Shown piece by piece: positions 10,344-22,842 of a stretch of DNA of 64,000 nucleotides. The first letter of the stretch is position 1. Every line of letters starts with the position of its first letter. This DNA comes from Lyophyllum atratum (taxonomy: Eukaryota > Basidiomycota > Agaricomycetes > Agaricales > Lyophyllaceae): NCBI GenBank assembly GCA_014905825.1, contig JACGCN010000008.1, positions 1,364,001 through 1,428,000 of the forward strand, in the 5' to 3' direction. The notes below the pieces were generated by a model. That model was given only the letters and a program-made list of their open reading frames with translations. It did not search any database and was not told where the DNA came from. Made by a program: the position numbers and the translations under genes.

Positions 10344-13203
10344 TTGGGAGGCGGGGGATGAAGAAGATGTTCGAGCACGCGCTGACCTGAAAAGGTGCGT
10401 GCACCAAGTTGCCATCCCAATTTGGCACATGCGTTATTTGGTGGTCTGCTTTGGAGACAAACAACTGAAACAAACTTGTTCAATGGTCTCCTTTCTCTTA
10501 CCTTTCTCCGACTTCTACTCCGCTAAAACTTCTATGCAATCCTGGCCAACAGCTATGATCATAGGGAACCCCGAGATCCCACCAACCCGGCATCAACGGG
10601 TTTCACTTCGACGACTCAAACGCCTTCGTTCTCCGAGATCATCAAGTTTTCGTGTTCTGGAACAATTACCAAAGCCTTGCGCTATGTTCAGCGCGGAGAA
10701 GGTCTTCTGTTGTCGTGGCTTTGATGGTGATAGCTCACCATTCGCTATAGATGGAGCTCGCGATATCATTGACCCACTCAGATACGCCCGACTCCCAAGA
10801 GGCTAGCTGTTCCACCACTTGCGACTAGCCAAAACCTTCGTTATCAGCATGTTCCATCCAGATTCCACCTGAATGACCAACCATCAACCGACTGTAGACT
10901 GAAAGCATACTCAGAAGGCTTGCGTTCTTCATTCCACGACCAGAAGCCCTCCGTAATTCTACCATTTTCAAGGCCTCGAGACTTAGATCGGACTAGTGAC
11001 TCAACTGGGCAGTGCGAGCCTCGTGGCGAAGAGAAGCGTCTTTCCTCAACAGTCACCCTGGATGCTAGAGCAACTCCTGATTCGATTTAAACCGACTCTG
11101 GTGTGATGCCCGGCCATTATTTCTGAACATCACGATCCGAAGAGCATGGCATTTCGCCATATTCTTTCCGTCCCAACTCCCCTCCTTCCAGCGCGGAGGC
11201 GTCTTCGCATGGTGATGAGTTGCAGTCACGGATCGCGCTCGAACAGTTGACGACGCTTCCCAGATTCTGACAGATGGCTCCGTTTCTGGCGTTCATTGGA
11301 GGTCGTACTCCACACCAGCGACAGATCTTAATGCAGCTGCTTCTAGCTGGTTAAGACCAGGATCATATTCGCGAACGTGGACGCTAGGACACTTTGGTGA
11401 AGCAGAGAATTCCTAAAGGCCAACAGATAGTCAGCCACGGATGTTCTTTTGAACAGGATTAATGCGATCTGATAGTCATGTCGAGTGTTGTAATTCTCAA
11501 AGAGCCTTCTATTCTAGAGGACGGGCGTGGGCGCCCGAAGAGCTTGTGGTATCTGTATATGTGGTCCTCTACGATGCCAATAACCATTCTCAACTTGGAG
11601 CTACGTCTTCGAACAAGCCTGCGCATCACTGTGTTGGACGAAACCTCCGCAGAGCAAAGGGACGTGGTGGGCTTTGTGATGCAGACACACGTCTAATGGT
11701 CACGGAAGGTCAACAAGCCTGCTTGGAAGCAGGGAAACAAGCCTCAAAACGCCTCAACAGCTCTCGTTCAACTTGACGTGGCTGTGTCCTATCCAGGACT
11801 CGGGTTATCGTTGCCTGCCCAGATTCATAAACGTGCATTGTGGCAGGATATTGACGCTTTATGTACTTACATGTACGGATGTTTGTCGATCCATCTGTCG
11901 TTCGTTGGCAGGTGTGAGAGGGCACACTCTGGGCTGGAATAAGCATACAGTCGTAACGTATTTTTTCCCAAGCGCTGCAACTCCACCCTCACTATCTGAG
12001 CGTCCATGTCTACCATGTCCATGTTTTCCCATTCGTTTCATCCGAGACCTAAAACGGGAGATGCATGGCGTCCTACGCAACCAGGTTCGTCTAGTCCCAT
12101 CGAAGTCGCTGTCTGGCAGTTTCTTCTTCTACTGACCGTTCAAATGTTCAGGCTCCTGCCCGTTATGTCATTTGTCTTGCAGGTTACTGGGGTCTCCTTC
12201 GAGCTGCAATCATTGCAGCGGAGTAAATCTTGCACACCACTTCGGCTTTTGCCAGTAAGCGGCCGATCCGTCATTGACCCGTTCATCTTACCGTCTTCCA
12301 CGAATCCTACCGCAGAAGATTGGCTACAACATCAGTCGCTCAATGGCATCGTGCCCCGAGATAATGAAAGAAGTGGTCGTAGCGGGCGAGAGAAGTCCCT
12401 CCAAATTATCCGCCAATCATTTCGAGTATGTACGTATATTGAGAAGGCAGGTTTATTTTGATCCTTGTATATGTTACCACCGACCCGTCATTCCTTAAAT
12501 TCTTTGTCCACATCCTGGCGCGCCTGTGAGCCATCCAGTCGTTCGGCGCTCAGACCAACCTAAGTATGTGGTTAGCTCCGCCGCGCCTTCGGAAGCGCAG
12601 CATCACCACTACTGTAGGCGTCTTTCCTGGAAGCCGTGGACTACCACCCACCCCCTCTACATCCGCATAGACAGGATCGACTCTGCGCCGTAGACGCGGA
12701 CATGAATTCTTCCAACACACATGGCATGGAAGTGTGGATCTAGAAGCCTATGTTATTTCCGCACCCTGCAGATGTTCGAGGGTCGCATACGTATGATGGT
12801 TTGGCATCATTTCCGATGATAGCATCGTGGAACGGGTGCAGACGGTGGTGGGAACTCCAGGATCGTCTTCGGCAACTTTTCCTTATGCTGAGATCCCGGA
12901 TTTCATCTTCGGGCTGTCAAACTCTCCTGAGATTTTAATTTGGCATGGGCTGCCGATTTAGAACCATGGAAACCGTATGAGGAACTTCATGTCATACTGT
13001 TCTCGGAAAGACGCCCACAATCACATACTCAATGAATATACTGATGAGAAGGCTCAGGCGCCTCTCCTTCGTGAGCGCCTTTGTCGAGACTGTAGTCATC
13101 GACTGATGGAAATCTGTCGCATCATTCACAGTAAGATAATTTCATACTACACAGAGCAAATAGATATGTGGATGCAAAGTACTAAATCTACTAATACTGA
13201 AAC
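10344..13203. other. Region without a confident gene
   Basis: Several overlapping short frames on both strands, none with a recognisable domain. On the plus strand around 10560-11090 one frame reads as Ser/Thr-rich, protein-like sequence interrupted by stops. This could be a decayed or intron-split gene, but I cannot chain exons convincingly. 11460-12480 and 12750-13200 likewise show only short frames. Confidence 0.4.
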
Positions 13204-14123
13204 TCAGGCCATGTCAGACGCGTCACTCTTTCCATCCCGCCTGCGGTGCGGGAAGCACCGAGTCCATGACCCCTTCCGCGTGTCCGCAGTCGTCCCGGCC
13301 GTTCCATCCTGGGGGCAGCATCGAGTCGATATCCCATTCCACGTGTCCCTGATGGCCTCCCGGGCCAACGAGACCTTCCAGAAACCTGTATTGAACACTG
13401 AAAAACCTCCAATAGTCGACGCGCCGAAAAGAATCCAGAAAAAAACTTTCAGCGTGAACATCGAGTATGCGAGGAAGAGGAAGAAGCACAGAAGCATCAT
13501 CGATGCCACAAGCTGTAGATGGTCACAGTATTTTATGTAGCGGAAGAAGTCAACCTGGGCGAAATGGCGCGAGCCTTCAAGAGAGGGTAGACGTTTCGAG
13601 CAGTGGATAGATTTTGACTCGTCGCGAACGGCCGCTGCAGACAGCCGAAAGCAGAGTGCGGCGGCGCGTCCAGCCACAACTATTACGCCGATATGGAGAC
13701 CGGTGGCTGCCATACCGAGAAGCATGCCAATATTGAAATGGATAAGCGCCACTGGGTCTGGCGTATCAGGTGCGTCGATGATATCACGCGCTAGAGCGAG
13801 AAATGCCACGATGAGCGTGGCGGTAAATGTGGACTGCATGTATACTCAGAAGCTTGGACTCAACAGGTAGAGGATGGTCCACGTACAATGAGTACTGATG
13901 TGCCGAATTGGCGAGCAAATGCTTCATACTCCTCAGAGGTGAAAATCGGATCCATCGATGATGTTGGTCTGACATATGGTGTCCAGTCTGCGTCTGTAGT
14001 CGAAGGCTGCTCATGCAGTTGCTTCTCTGTAATGGGCACAACGCTGCCAGTTGGTATGCTGCTGCGCGCAGTGTTGCTACTAGACGCAGAAGTGACGGAA
14101 TCTGGGCGCAAAGACAACGACAT
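13204..14123 (-). CDS. Multi-pass membrane protein, paralogue of the 58339-59571 gene
   Basis: Model: complement(13204..13833, 13887..14123), 288 residues, with one 53-nt GT-AG intron in phase 0. The N-terminal about 70 residues are Ser/Thr-rich and hydrophilic. Then come a first membrane segment (STFTATLIVAFLALARDII), a second (IGMLLGMAATGLHIGVIVVA) ending in the block VAGRAAAL, and a hydrophobic pair after HLQLVASMMLLCFFLFLAY. The downstream gene at 58339-59571 shares STFTA..I..FL, IGMLL, (I/V)VAGR.(A/S)AL, (C/I)(D/C)(H/E)(L/Q)LQ and the same intron position and phase just before STFTA. So these are true paralogues of a fungal membrane family whose function I do not know. A TATATA element lies about 65 nt upstream of the start. 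Confidence 0.75.
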
Positions 14124-15618
14124 TGCTCTCAGTGGTTGATGGGATGGAGCGAAGAGAGTATGAAAGGAAGATGAAAGGTACAGCCTAATATATACTTTTG
14201 CGGGGTGTTGGGGGCCAAAAGTTTGCATGGACAAGGCGAGGCTTCCCCCCGGTCTGGGAAGATTCTCCACGATCTACGGAAAAAGAACATCGCCGTAGCA
14301 GGTTGGACGGAAGATCGCACGTTAACGCCCATCTTGCAAGCAGGTGGGAATCACAGAAGAGCTCGGATGTTTTCCATAGCTTCGTGAAGGCGTCTAGTAC
14401 AGCCTCGTTTTAACATCTCTTCGCGCTCTTAAAAAAGCATGAAGCGCGCTGGACTAACGCGTCCTTCTGAGCGGGTGTAGTACCGTGCAGTTCTTTTTCG
14501 ATCTTCTTAGCAATAAAACGGTACAAGTGATAGCGTCCAGAGAATAGCGGAAAACTATCCAGGGAAATGCGGCGTTGAATAGAAAAAGTGCCTGGAAAGT
14601 AACCATGAAGGAACGTCTGCGCGTCCACAGCATCGCATTGCGAAGTTTGCTGTGTATGGTCTTGAGATGAAATCAAAGACGCGTGTCTTTGCAAGCAGGA
14701 ATCGTGCAAGTAAGCCTCCAAGATAACGATGATCGGCAGGATTTCCAAAATAGTAGAATGACACCGGGGGCTGCGAGGCGAGGCAAAAGCAGATAGAGAT
14801 GCGTCGGAATTTCATCGTACGGTGCCGAATGTCCCAGTGACGACTCCTTTTGCGAAGCGATTACCCAGAACTAGACCAATCATGTCAAGTGCAGCAAACG
14901 CACTACCGCAGATGAATGTGTTCTTAGTAGATTATCCGCCATGCGCTGGTAGCTTCCGTAGAGCAAAACTCGTTGCGGCTGCGAAGGCTCGGGGGTAACA
15001 TTGAATCGCGATTGACTCAACTGTGGTGTGGAGAGGCGATCACGAAGGTGACTTTCCGCACCGCTTCCGGATAGCACGCGCCTTGAAGCGGGCTCTTCAA
15101 GGCAGATTTCGGAGATAAATTCAAATGAAACGGTGCACGGAATCGAGATGCACATGTGGCAGCAGAATGCGAACCGTGCCTTTCCGAATTTCGACCTTCG
15201 CATGTATGTCAGAAGTCGGCTCCGGTCTAAGGGCGAGCTGTGCAATGGTGCGCACCTATATGATATGGTCTACAAGCAGTCAGATGAGGGCCTCATGGAG
15301 ATGGGGAGGCAGATGATCGTGTATACATCCGTCTTGGAAGTAGCCGAGACATACTTTGGGCCTCCTCAGAGTCACACCAGTATGGCTTGCCTATGGCATG
15401 GGTTCAGACTAATCTAGCAGGAGCTCTGTCGTGGTCAGAACGTCAACACAATGAGCATCAATGATCATGGCGGGAAGTGGCAAGCGCGAAGTCACGCCAC
15501 GTCACACTCTCACGTGGTTGTTGTATGTTGTCACTCACCGGACTTGGGCATCACGTCCCGGTCCTCGTTTCAAGCTTTGCAGTGCCAGCCTCATGTGGAC
15601 CTGTTCTCCCGAACTTTC
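14124..15618. other. Gap with possible coding fragments on the minus strand
   Basis: No complete gene. Minus-strand frames at 14410-14748, 14555-14815 and 14880-15245 have protein-like composition and could be exons of one unrecognised gene. The 14410-14748 frame ends in a helical, Lys-rich segment (RFIAKKIEKELHG). I could not connect them with GT-AG introns in a consistent phase, so no CDS is called. Confidence 0.3.
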
Positions 15619-17688
15619 ATGAGCTTTACAGCAACAATAGAGCAAAGAACTTCTGAAAGTGGCACGATCTTTCTTTCACCTTCAAAGCGTCGGAAGGTTG
15701 ATTGCGACGATCAGGAAGACACAAATGGGCCGACAGCGGCTGAACTTTGGAAATGGACATTCAAGCACGAAGCGATAGCATCCTGCTTCGTTAAAGATGT
15801 ATTTACTATGAAGGAAAACGGCGAGAAAGGCGAGTTTATCGATATCAAGCAAGACGACGTTCTGATTTTCCCTGAAGATGCCACCTTTTTCTGGCTCGGC
15901 CGCGTCCCATGTCGAACGGTTCGTATCGTAGGGTTAGTGGTCGGTGTACAGATATATGAGACACGGATTCGTTACACTGGTGCGCACATACGCCCAATGC
16001 ACCTTACTAATCTAATTATATATCGCTAGTGGACGATGGCACAGCAGTAGTTGATTGCCTGCATCGACAGTCACTCCCTGCCCAAAGTCCCACCAAGAAG
16101 TCGCAAATCCATCCGAAGATGACCAGATATCAAGCGAAACCTCCTCTTCCAGCATTGAAGCCCGTGGCTCGTGTCGGTCTTCCCGTCTGCGTTGTAGGCA
16201 GAGTGGTCCGGAAATATGAGACAAGGGAGATTGTGGTCAATAGCATAGGTAAGATGACATGGGTTTGTAATTATGGTATTGATGATTGTGTCCAGCTCGA
16301 TGTCCCTCTGACAACGATGAACCTAGACACTGGTTAGAAGTGCATCGGTTACATAAATCGCATTACACGGCGTCGACTCCCTTCCGCATCCCCGCTACAA
16401 CTATGGCAGCCTCAGAACCGTCTTCCCCAATTAAAGACCCCTCCAACCTCATATCTGCGACCCTAGGACCTGTTACACCTTCAACAGCGTCATCCACGCC
16501 TTCTAAAGTGTTATCAACCCCTTCGGCAACATGTTCTAGCCCTTCAACGTCGTCCCAGGCCACTAGCCCTGCCAAATCTATCACTCAGGTCTGGAACTTT
16601 TCATTCAAAATAATCTTATGCATCGCTTAATATTTCCGCAGTCCCCGCAGAAACTTCGTCATCCGTCACGTCTCCACTCCCGGGACCTTAACGGCAATAC
16701 CTTCCGTATATATGTGAAACATTATATGGACCGTATAACCAATACTAACCACACACTTGAGCCAACTTATGACTCGGATACTAATGAGTCCATTGCGGAA
16801 TATCCCACAACGCCAACCAAACCGCGGCGGCAGTTTGTATCTGACGAGACGCCACGTCCAAGCACTGTCAAGTTATCTATGCAGACTCCCCGACCCCGCA
16901 TTCCAGCCCTCTCCTTCGACAACCAACCGCAGACTAGCTCTTCTGCTTCAACTGACAAGCCTAGGATGGCCGGCTTCACTCTATCATACCTGAGACGGGT
17001 GCCAGAACTCGCTGATATGGCCAAGAGTGTCGTCAAAGCTGTCGCGAAGCGGCGGCTGCGCGAAGAACGAAAGAAGGCGAAAGAGGCTGCTGCGGATGAC
17101 ACTACTCAATCCACGCGTACCAAGCGGCGTCCATCGACTTGCCAAGCTGCGGAAGCAGAGAAGCTCGCTCCGCGTGTTAAACGCCTTTTCCAGTCGACGA
17201 TCGTCCAGCTCCTGCGGGAGGGCAGCATCGTCCTTTGGGATGGTCCGGTGCGCCCATGTCTGCAATTTCCCAAGGAGTCGGACAGTAGCCTGTGGAAATC
17301 CAACGTGACGTCTACCTCTGCGGACAGCACGGTCTTCTCGACCATCAGCGGGGTGTCTGTATCGCAAGTGGAAGGGGACGACGAGAATATCGACCTCTCA
17401 GAGCCGGAAAGCAACGAGGAGGCGTATATACCTCTTTCACCGCAATTCTTGGCTGAAGTGGTAGAAACGGCTGTTAGGAAGCTAACGAGCGCGAGGCCTA
17501 TGGGTGGAAAGGATAGAGGGGCGGGACGATATGGTTCATCGACAAAGGAGGGAATCCTTGCGTATTTGAAAAAAGATGATAGATGGCGGTATTTGAGTGA
17601 GTGGAATGTGGGTGAGGCATTGGAAGTTCTGAAGGTAGAGGGTAGGGCTTGGTGTGTCGGGAAAGAGAGGTGGGAGTTGAGTATTTGA
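15619..17688 (+). CDS. stn1: CST telomere-capping complex subunit Stn1
   Basis: Model: join(15619..15979, 16030..16248, 16296..16588, 16642..17688), 639 residues, introns of 50, 47 and 53 nt. The N-terminal OB fold (about residues 40-250) is diagnostic: ELWKWTFKH, then FFWLGRVPCRTVRIVGLVVG, YTVDDGTAVVDC across the first splice, VGLPVCVVGRVVRKYETREI, and DEPRHWLEVHRLH. After a Ser/Thr/Pro linker comes the conserved fungal block LRHPSRLHSRDLNGNTFRIY at the start of exon 4. The basic helix around FTLSYLRRVPELADMAKS and a C-terminal winged-helix-like part follow. Stn1 binds Ten1 and single-stranded telomeric DNA, limits telomerase and recruits polymerase alpha-primase (family knowledge). Intron 3 has two in-frame acceptors 9 nt apart (CCGCAG and CCGCAG), so the product may vary by three residues. 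The start ATG is the last one before the OB fold. Confidence 0.88.
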
Positions 17689-18236
17689 GTCGTTGCGGCT
17701 CAGACATTTACGCTTTACTCGAATTGTACTAAGGCTCTTCATCGATTCTATACATGTAGCTCCTAGGTTCATGACCTACATTGTTGTTATAGAGGGATAA
17801 GTTATCCTGGTGCTTACGGTGTTCGATGAAAGAAATTGGTGCAATCACTCCCGCCGCGGAAGAAGGGTGGGTCTGATACATGCAACTACGGTTACATAGC
17901 GGTAGTGACTGGACTCGACGAAGAAGGCGACATCGTGTCAACTACAGTCAAGGCTAAGAAGGTTTGCAGGCGCGTGTCCATCGATGCACAAGTAAAAGTG
18001 ATGCATAGTTGCAGATTGGAGGATGCACAGCCAATCCTGGTCGGCGACTGCGGCAAGCACAGCACTAGATCGTCAGGAACACTTACAATGCACTGCGGAC
18101 TCGGAGGTGGAAGAAGGGAATTGCAAGATCTTGCACCGCCACTGCGGACTTTCATCTTATATAGATCGGCGAGTCCCGACACTATCCTCCGTTACCACTC
18201 CCCCAACACTTGCCCATTCTTCAGCAGATCGCCATA
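17689..18236. other. Intergenic between stn1 and fimbrin genes
   Basis: About 550 nt. A 133-codon plus-strand frame (17836-18237) exists but has no recognised motif and runs into the fimbrin start, so it is probably the fimbrin promoter/5' UTR region rather than a gene. Confidence 0.4.
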
Positions 18237-20666
18237 ATGGAAGCCCTAAAGCTTCAGAAGAAGTATCCAGAAGTCTCCCGTGATGAGATGTTCGACCTCA
18301 TCAATCGCTTCAAGTGAGACTCGAACCCCTCAATTTGTCGAGATAGAACCCTAACAAACGATGATAACTTTAGCTCAATTTCGACCGATTCTCCTGGCCG
18401 AATAGACAAATCTGCTGTGCTACATGCTCTACAGTCTAGCGGACAGTCGTATGATCTTGCGCGTGAGACACTGAAAGGCGTCAGCGTTGACGCCAGTGGT
18501 AAAGTTGAGCTTGAGGACTGGGTCGAGGTGCGAATCTTAATGATGTCACATATACCCTAACTGACATTACAATATATGCTTAGCTGAATGTCAAGCTAAG
18601 GTCGAGTGCTACTAGCAGCTCTTTGACGACGAAAGCTGGCAAAGTGACCGTCAAAGGCTCGAATGCCAACGTGAGCCACACGATCAACGAGGACGAGCGT
18701 AGCGAGTTCACAAATCACATCAACCTGGTGCGCACGCATCTACTTCTGATACGTTACGCAGACTCACTCTTGAAGTACAGGTTATCGAGAATGATCCCGA
18801 CATCGGTGACCGTTACCCGATTCCAACGAATACAATGCAACTTTTCGACGAATGTAAAGATGGGCTGATTCTATGTAAACTCATCAACGACTCTGTCCCT
18901 GACACTATCGATATGCGTGTCCTGAACAAACCGACTGCACGAAAGCCGCTCAATGCCTTCCAGATCACGGAAAACAACAACATCGTCATTACATCCGCAA
19001 AGGCCATCGGCTGCTCCGTCGTCAATATCGGCTCATCTGATCTTGCAGAAGGCAGGGAGCACCTTATCCTTGGCCTGATCTGGCAGATTATCCGGAGAGG
19101 TCTCCTCGCCCAGGTTGATATCAAAATCCACCCGGAGTTGTACAGGCTGTGCGAGGATGGCGAGACTATCGAAGATTTACTGCGCTTGACTCCGGACCAG
19201 ATCTTGCTTCGGTGGTTCAATTACCACCTGAAAGCTGCGGGCTGGAAGAGACGGTACGTGCGCAGTAAGACACAAACTGAACCTCGATGCTGATGACGTC
19301 ATTAGGGTCAACAATTTCAGTCGAGATGTGTCCGATGGCGAGAACTACACCGTCCTGCTGCACCAACTGCAGCCAGAACATTGTTCCCTCGCGCCCCTTC
19401 AGACCCCCGATATCCGGACCCGCGCAGAACAGGTAAGCTATCACCAATCTTTTGTGACCAGAACTGATCCTTGCGTCCTCCCTGCTAGGTGCTCCAAAAT
19501 GCCGACAAGATCAAATGCCGCAAATACCTTACCCCCTCCTCCCTTGTTTCTGGAAACCCTCGACTCAATCTCGCGTTCGTCGCCAACCTCTTCAACACGC
19601 ACCCCGGCCTCGAGCCACTCGACGAGCAAGAGGCGAAGGACTACGGGGCAGTCGAGGACTTCGACGCAGAGGGTGAGCGCGAGGCGCGCGTGTTCACTCT
19701 ATGGCTCAACTCCCTCAACGTGGATCCTGGCGTATTCAACTTTTTCGAGAACCTCAAGGACGGTCTGATCATCCTGCAGGCATTCGACAAGATCCTGCCG
19801 GGCAGCGTCATCTGGCGGCGCGTATCGAAGCCCAAGGCGGGTGCGGGTGCTACGTCGTACGCGAGCGGAGGTTATGCCGGCGAAGGCGATGAGGAGGCTG
19901 AGGATATCGGTGTGACCCCTAATCAGAGCACTCTGTCGAGGTTCAAGGCGGTGGAGAACACGAACTACGTAGTGGATCTTGGGAAGCAGAATGGGATGCA
20001 CTTGGTGGGTATCCAGGGTGCCGACATTGTGGATGGGAGGAAGACGCTTGTGTTGGGGTTGGTGTGGCAGCTCATGAGGTGTGTTTCGTTGGTCTCCTCG
20101 ATTCTGTCTTGATTAACAGTACTGACGACTTCGTGCTATCTTTTTATCTCAGGATGAGCATTAGTAAAACGCTTACGGAGCTCGCCAAGACCAGCGGTGG
20201 GCGGCCTATCAGTGATACAGAGATGCTCAAATGGGCCAACACCACCGCGCAGCGAGCCAAGCCCAGTGTACGGCCCATCCGGTCCTTCAAGGATCCCTCG
20301 ATCACGACTGGGCTGTTCTTCCTCGATCTCCTCGACGCCATCCGCCCTGGCATTGTCGACCCTACCCTCGTCATCGACGTCTCTGAAACTGGTCCTTACG
20401 AAGACCGCAGGCAGAATGGTAGGATATCGCCTAGCTACTGCGTTCTTGTTTTCTGATGCCGATTTGCTCTCCCTCAGCTAAATTGGCGATCTCAATCGCG
20501 AGGAAGATGAATGCGCTGATCTTCTTGGTCCCCGAAGATATTGTCGATGTGCGGCCGCGCCTCGTAAGTTACCAATCATCCTTTACTCCTTCGGTCACTC
20601 AAGTCTTCACTACTCCCTACACAGATCTTGACGTTCGTCGGAAGCTTGATGAGCATCGCGCAGTGA
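18237..20666 (+). CDS. sac6/fim1: Fimbrin/plastin, actin-bundling protein
   Basis: Model: join(18237..18313, 18374..18527, 18584..18727, 18781..19253, 19306..19432, 19489..20078, 20153..20418, 20478..20563, 20625..20666), 652 residues, the usual length for fungal fimbrin. Every junction is GT-AG with continuous frame. The N-terminal EF-hand-like region (MEALKLQKKYPEVSRDEMF to ELEDWVEL) is followed by the linker HTINEDERSEFTNHIN. Four calponin-homology domains follow in two actin-binding pairs. Landmarks are LFDECKDGLILCKLINDSVP, VNIGSSDLAEGREHLILGLI, FFENLKDGLIILQAFDKILP and FFLDLLDAIRPGIVD. The C-terminus ILTFVGSLMSIAQ is typical. Fimbrin cross-links actin filaments in endocytic patches and cables (family knowledge). 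The last exon codes for only 13 residues. Gene symbols are those of the budding and fission yeast orthologues. Confidence 0.95.
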
Positions 20667-22842
20667 TGAGGCGATGGGCGCTCCTCGCCGTGCATGTGGT
20701 AGCCCCATCATCGTGGGCTCGAGCTGATAATGAGGGGGCATGGACTGATGACTTTCTTACAATAGTTTAGTGATTTGAGCGATATTGGAAAGGAAAGGAT
20801 GAGATTTTCGTTTAAGCGCAGAATTTTGGGTCGGATATGTACGATACGTTTTGTTTTAGGCAGATCCTAATGTTCAGTCATGGGCCTATTACCTGACGCT
20901 GACGGGAATTGGCAGCCAGAGGTTGTCCAGGATGCCTACGAAGGCTGGTGTCCAGTTTGTAGCATTTGAGGCCGAAGTCAGAATAGACGTCGAACGTTAA
21001 CGCGCGCATGGAGATTATGATTGCAAAAGCTGGATTACGGTGATGGCTGCGTAAGAATAATGGATAGAAACCGGGGATCATATGTAACGTCTACGAGCAT
21101 CATGAATAGCCCGGATACAACATAAATAGAAACCGAGCCAGCCATGTGCCAGTTTTCGGGAAGTAGACACTGGGAACATGAATGACGAGCACGGTGCGTG
21201 GACTTTGAAAAGCATAGTTATTAGAATCTTCAATTGTCTAGAAGCATTTGAGTTGACTGGAGGACATATGTAATAATAAGTATATGAGATGACCGTAACC
21301 ACTGCACAAAACATTGACGTACTCGCCTTGGTAGCATGGAATAACTTGAACGGGACTACAAGAAAGCTGAGTAAGTACCCTGACAATGAGCCATGCCGAC
21401 AGAAAACATACCTCGGACATACATCGACATATGTATGAGGCCTGATCAGACTGGACCAAAGCATTTACGTCTGCTTTTGAGAGGCCAGTACTGGAGGACT
21501 TTGAGGATCGCGGAGACCTCGGGAGGTAGCACGTAAGCGGAGTCCGATGCCCGCTCAAAAACTTTGTACCTGAGCGCCCAGCGCTCAGCGCTCAGGTACA
21601 AAGCTTTCCCTTGTTTCCATCGATCGTTTACTTGTAGTACGTAAGATTGAGTGTGAAAGACGGCGACATCACTGTCAGCATCTGTTTCAGACGAGCTCGC
21701 ACGAATTTGAACAAACGCCTCAAGAGTAAACATTGAGCATCGCGCTCTCCGTATGGACGACCCTCGCCCCTAGCGGGAGTCCCATCCGGTAGAGCTGTCC
21801 GGTGGAAGAAAAAAGCACCTCGAAGAGTGGCTGCTCGGTGATGAAGGTCAGTACGATAGAGAAACCTATTCAGATTTGGGGTCGCTGTCACGGTGGTGTC
21901 GATGCAAGTGGCAGCGAAGGCGTCTCACGAGGGGGTCATGGGGCATGCAGTTGTGCCGTTTGTGGCAGGGAATTCATGCACCTATGCCTTGGGCTCCAGT
22001 GCTGGCCCCATCGACCATCGTGAAGTTCCGTCGGATGTGTACATTAGCCGCGTTGGTCAGGGAGAAGTACTTGTGAGAATCAAATCAGCATCGTGGATTT
22101 CCTTTGTGAGATCATCGAGAAAGAATGGATGAGACTCATGAGAGCGTCGATGCAAGACTTGGGTATGTTGTTCCAGGAGAAGATTGCACGATACCACACA
22201 AGGTGCAGGGAGCCATCTTTGTACTACAAAGTACTACAAGCACGGCTGTGTGGAACAATCCCGCCGAGCGTTTCATCGGCCTACCACGGCGTTTCAAAGC
22301 TAAGATATGATGTTTCTTTGGAGTCCGGAACAGTGTCATCAACACGAGGGAAACTTGTAGTCAGTCATGATCTATCGTCACAAGGTTCTGAAGCTTCCTT
22401 GGTACACACCTACGAAGAGCGCTGATTTTTGTTACCATCATTGTCAACGGTGTTTATATGATTCTTTTGAGCGTGATAAACCACCGGTGAAGCGGTAGGC
22501 TGGAGTAGGGAAGCTGTCCACCGAAGATTGAGTGATGGAGAGGTTGATACCACGTTGTGCTTGGCGCGATCGGGTTTTTGACGGTTTCGTCACGAAGTCA
22601 ATATACTCGTCGTACCCTCGTTTCTAACATGATGTTGATCCGACTCTTCCTTAAAACCGAAGCCTTCTTCTTTTTTCTCCCACTTTCCTTGGCCCCGACC
22701 TAGACCTGTTATTGTTTTTTCGACAATAGTTGCAGTGGTCCAAGGGTTCTTCACCTTGTCTTGACACCCATTTATACTAGAGCGCACATTCACCTCGTGC
22801 CGGCACACCTTCCTTCACCACGAATCCCGATTCACAGCCGCA
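20667..22842. other. Intergenic region with a hairpin, no confident gene
   Basis: Overlapping minus-strand frames at 20878-21891 include hydrophobic stretches, but I could not connect them to a known family. Plus-strand frames at 21802-22425 are short. A strong inverted repeat lies at 21562-21603. A 5' UTR/promoter for the bestrophin-like gene is expected just before 22843. Confidence 0.4.
21562..21603. repeat. Perfect 15-bp inverted repeat (hairpin), 12-nt loop
   Basis: Left arm CTTTGTACCTGAGCG (21562-21576) and right arm CGCTCAGGTACAAAG (21589-21603) are exact reverse complements. The loop itself is built from GCGCTCAG, partly repeating the arm. No coding function fits. It could be a structured RNA element or the remnant of a small inverted-repeat element. 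Confidence 0.85.

Noticed and set aside
18314..18373. B-box-like sequence GACTCGAACCCC
   Set aside because: It lies inside a well-supported fimbrin intron and no tRNA fold forms around it.
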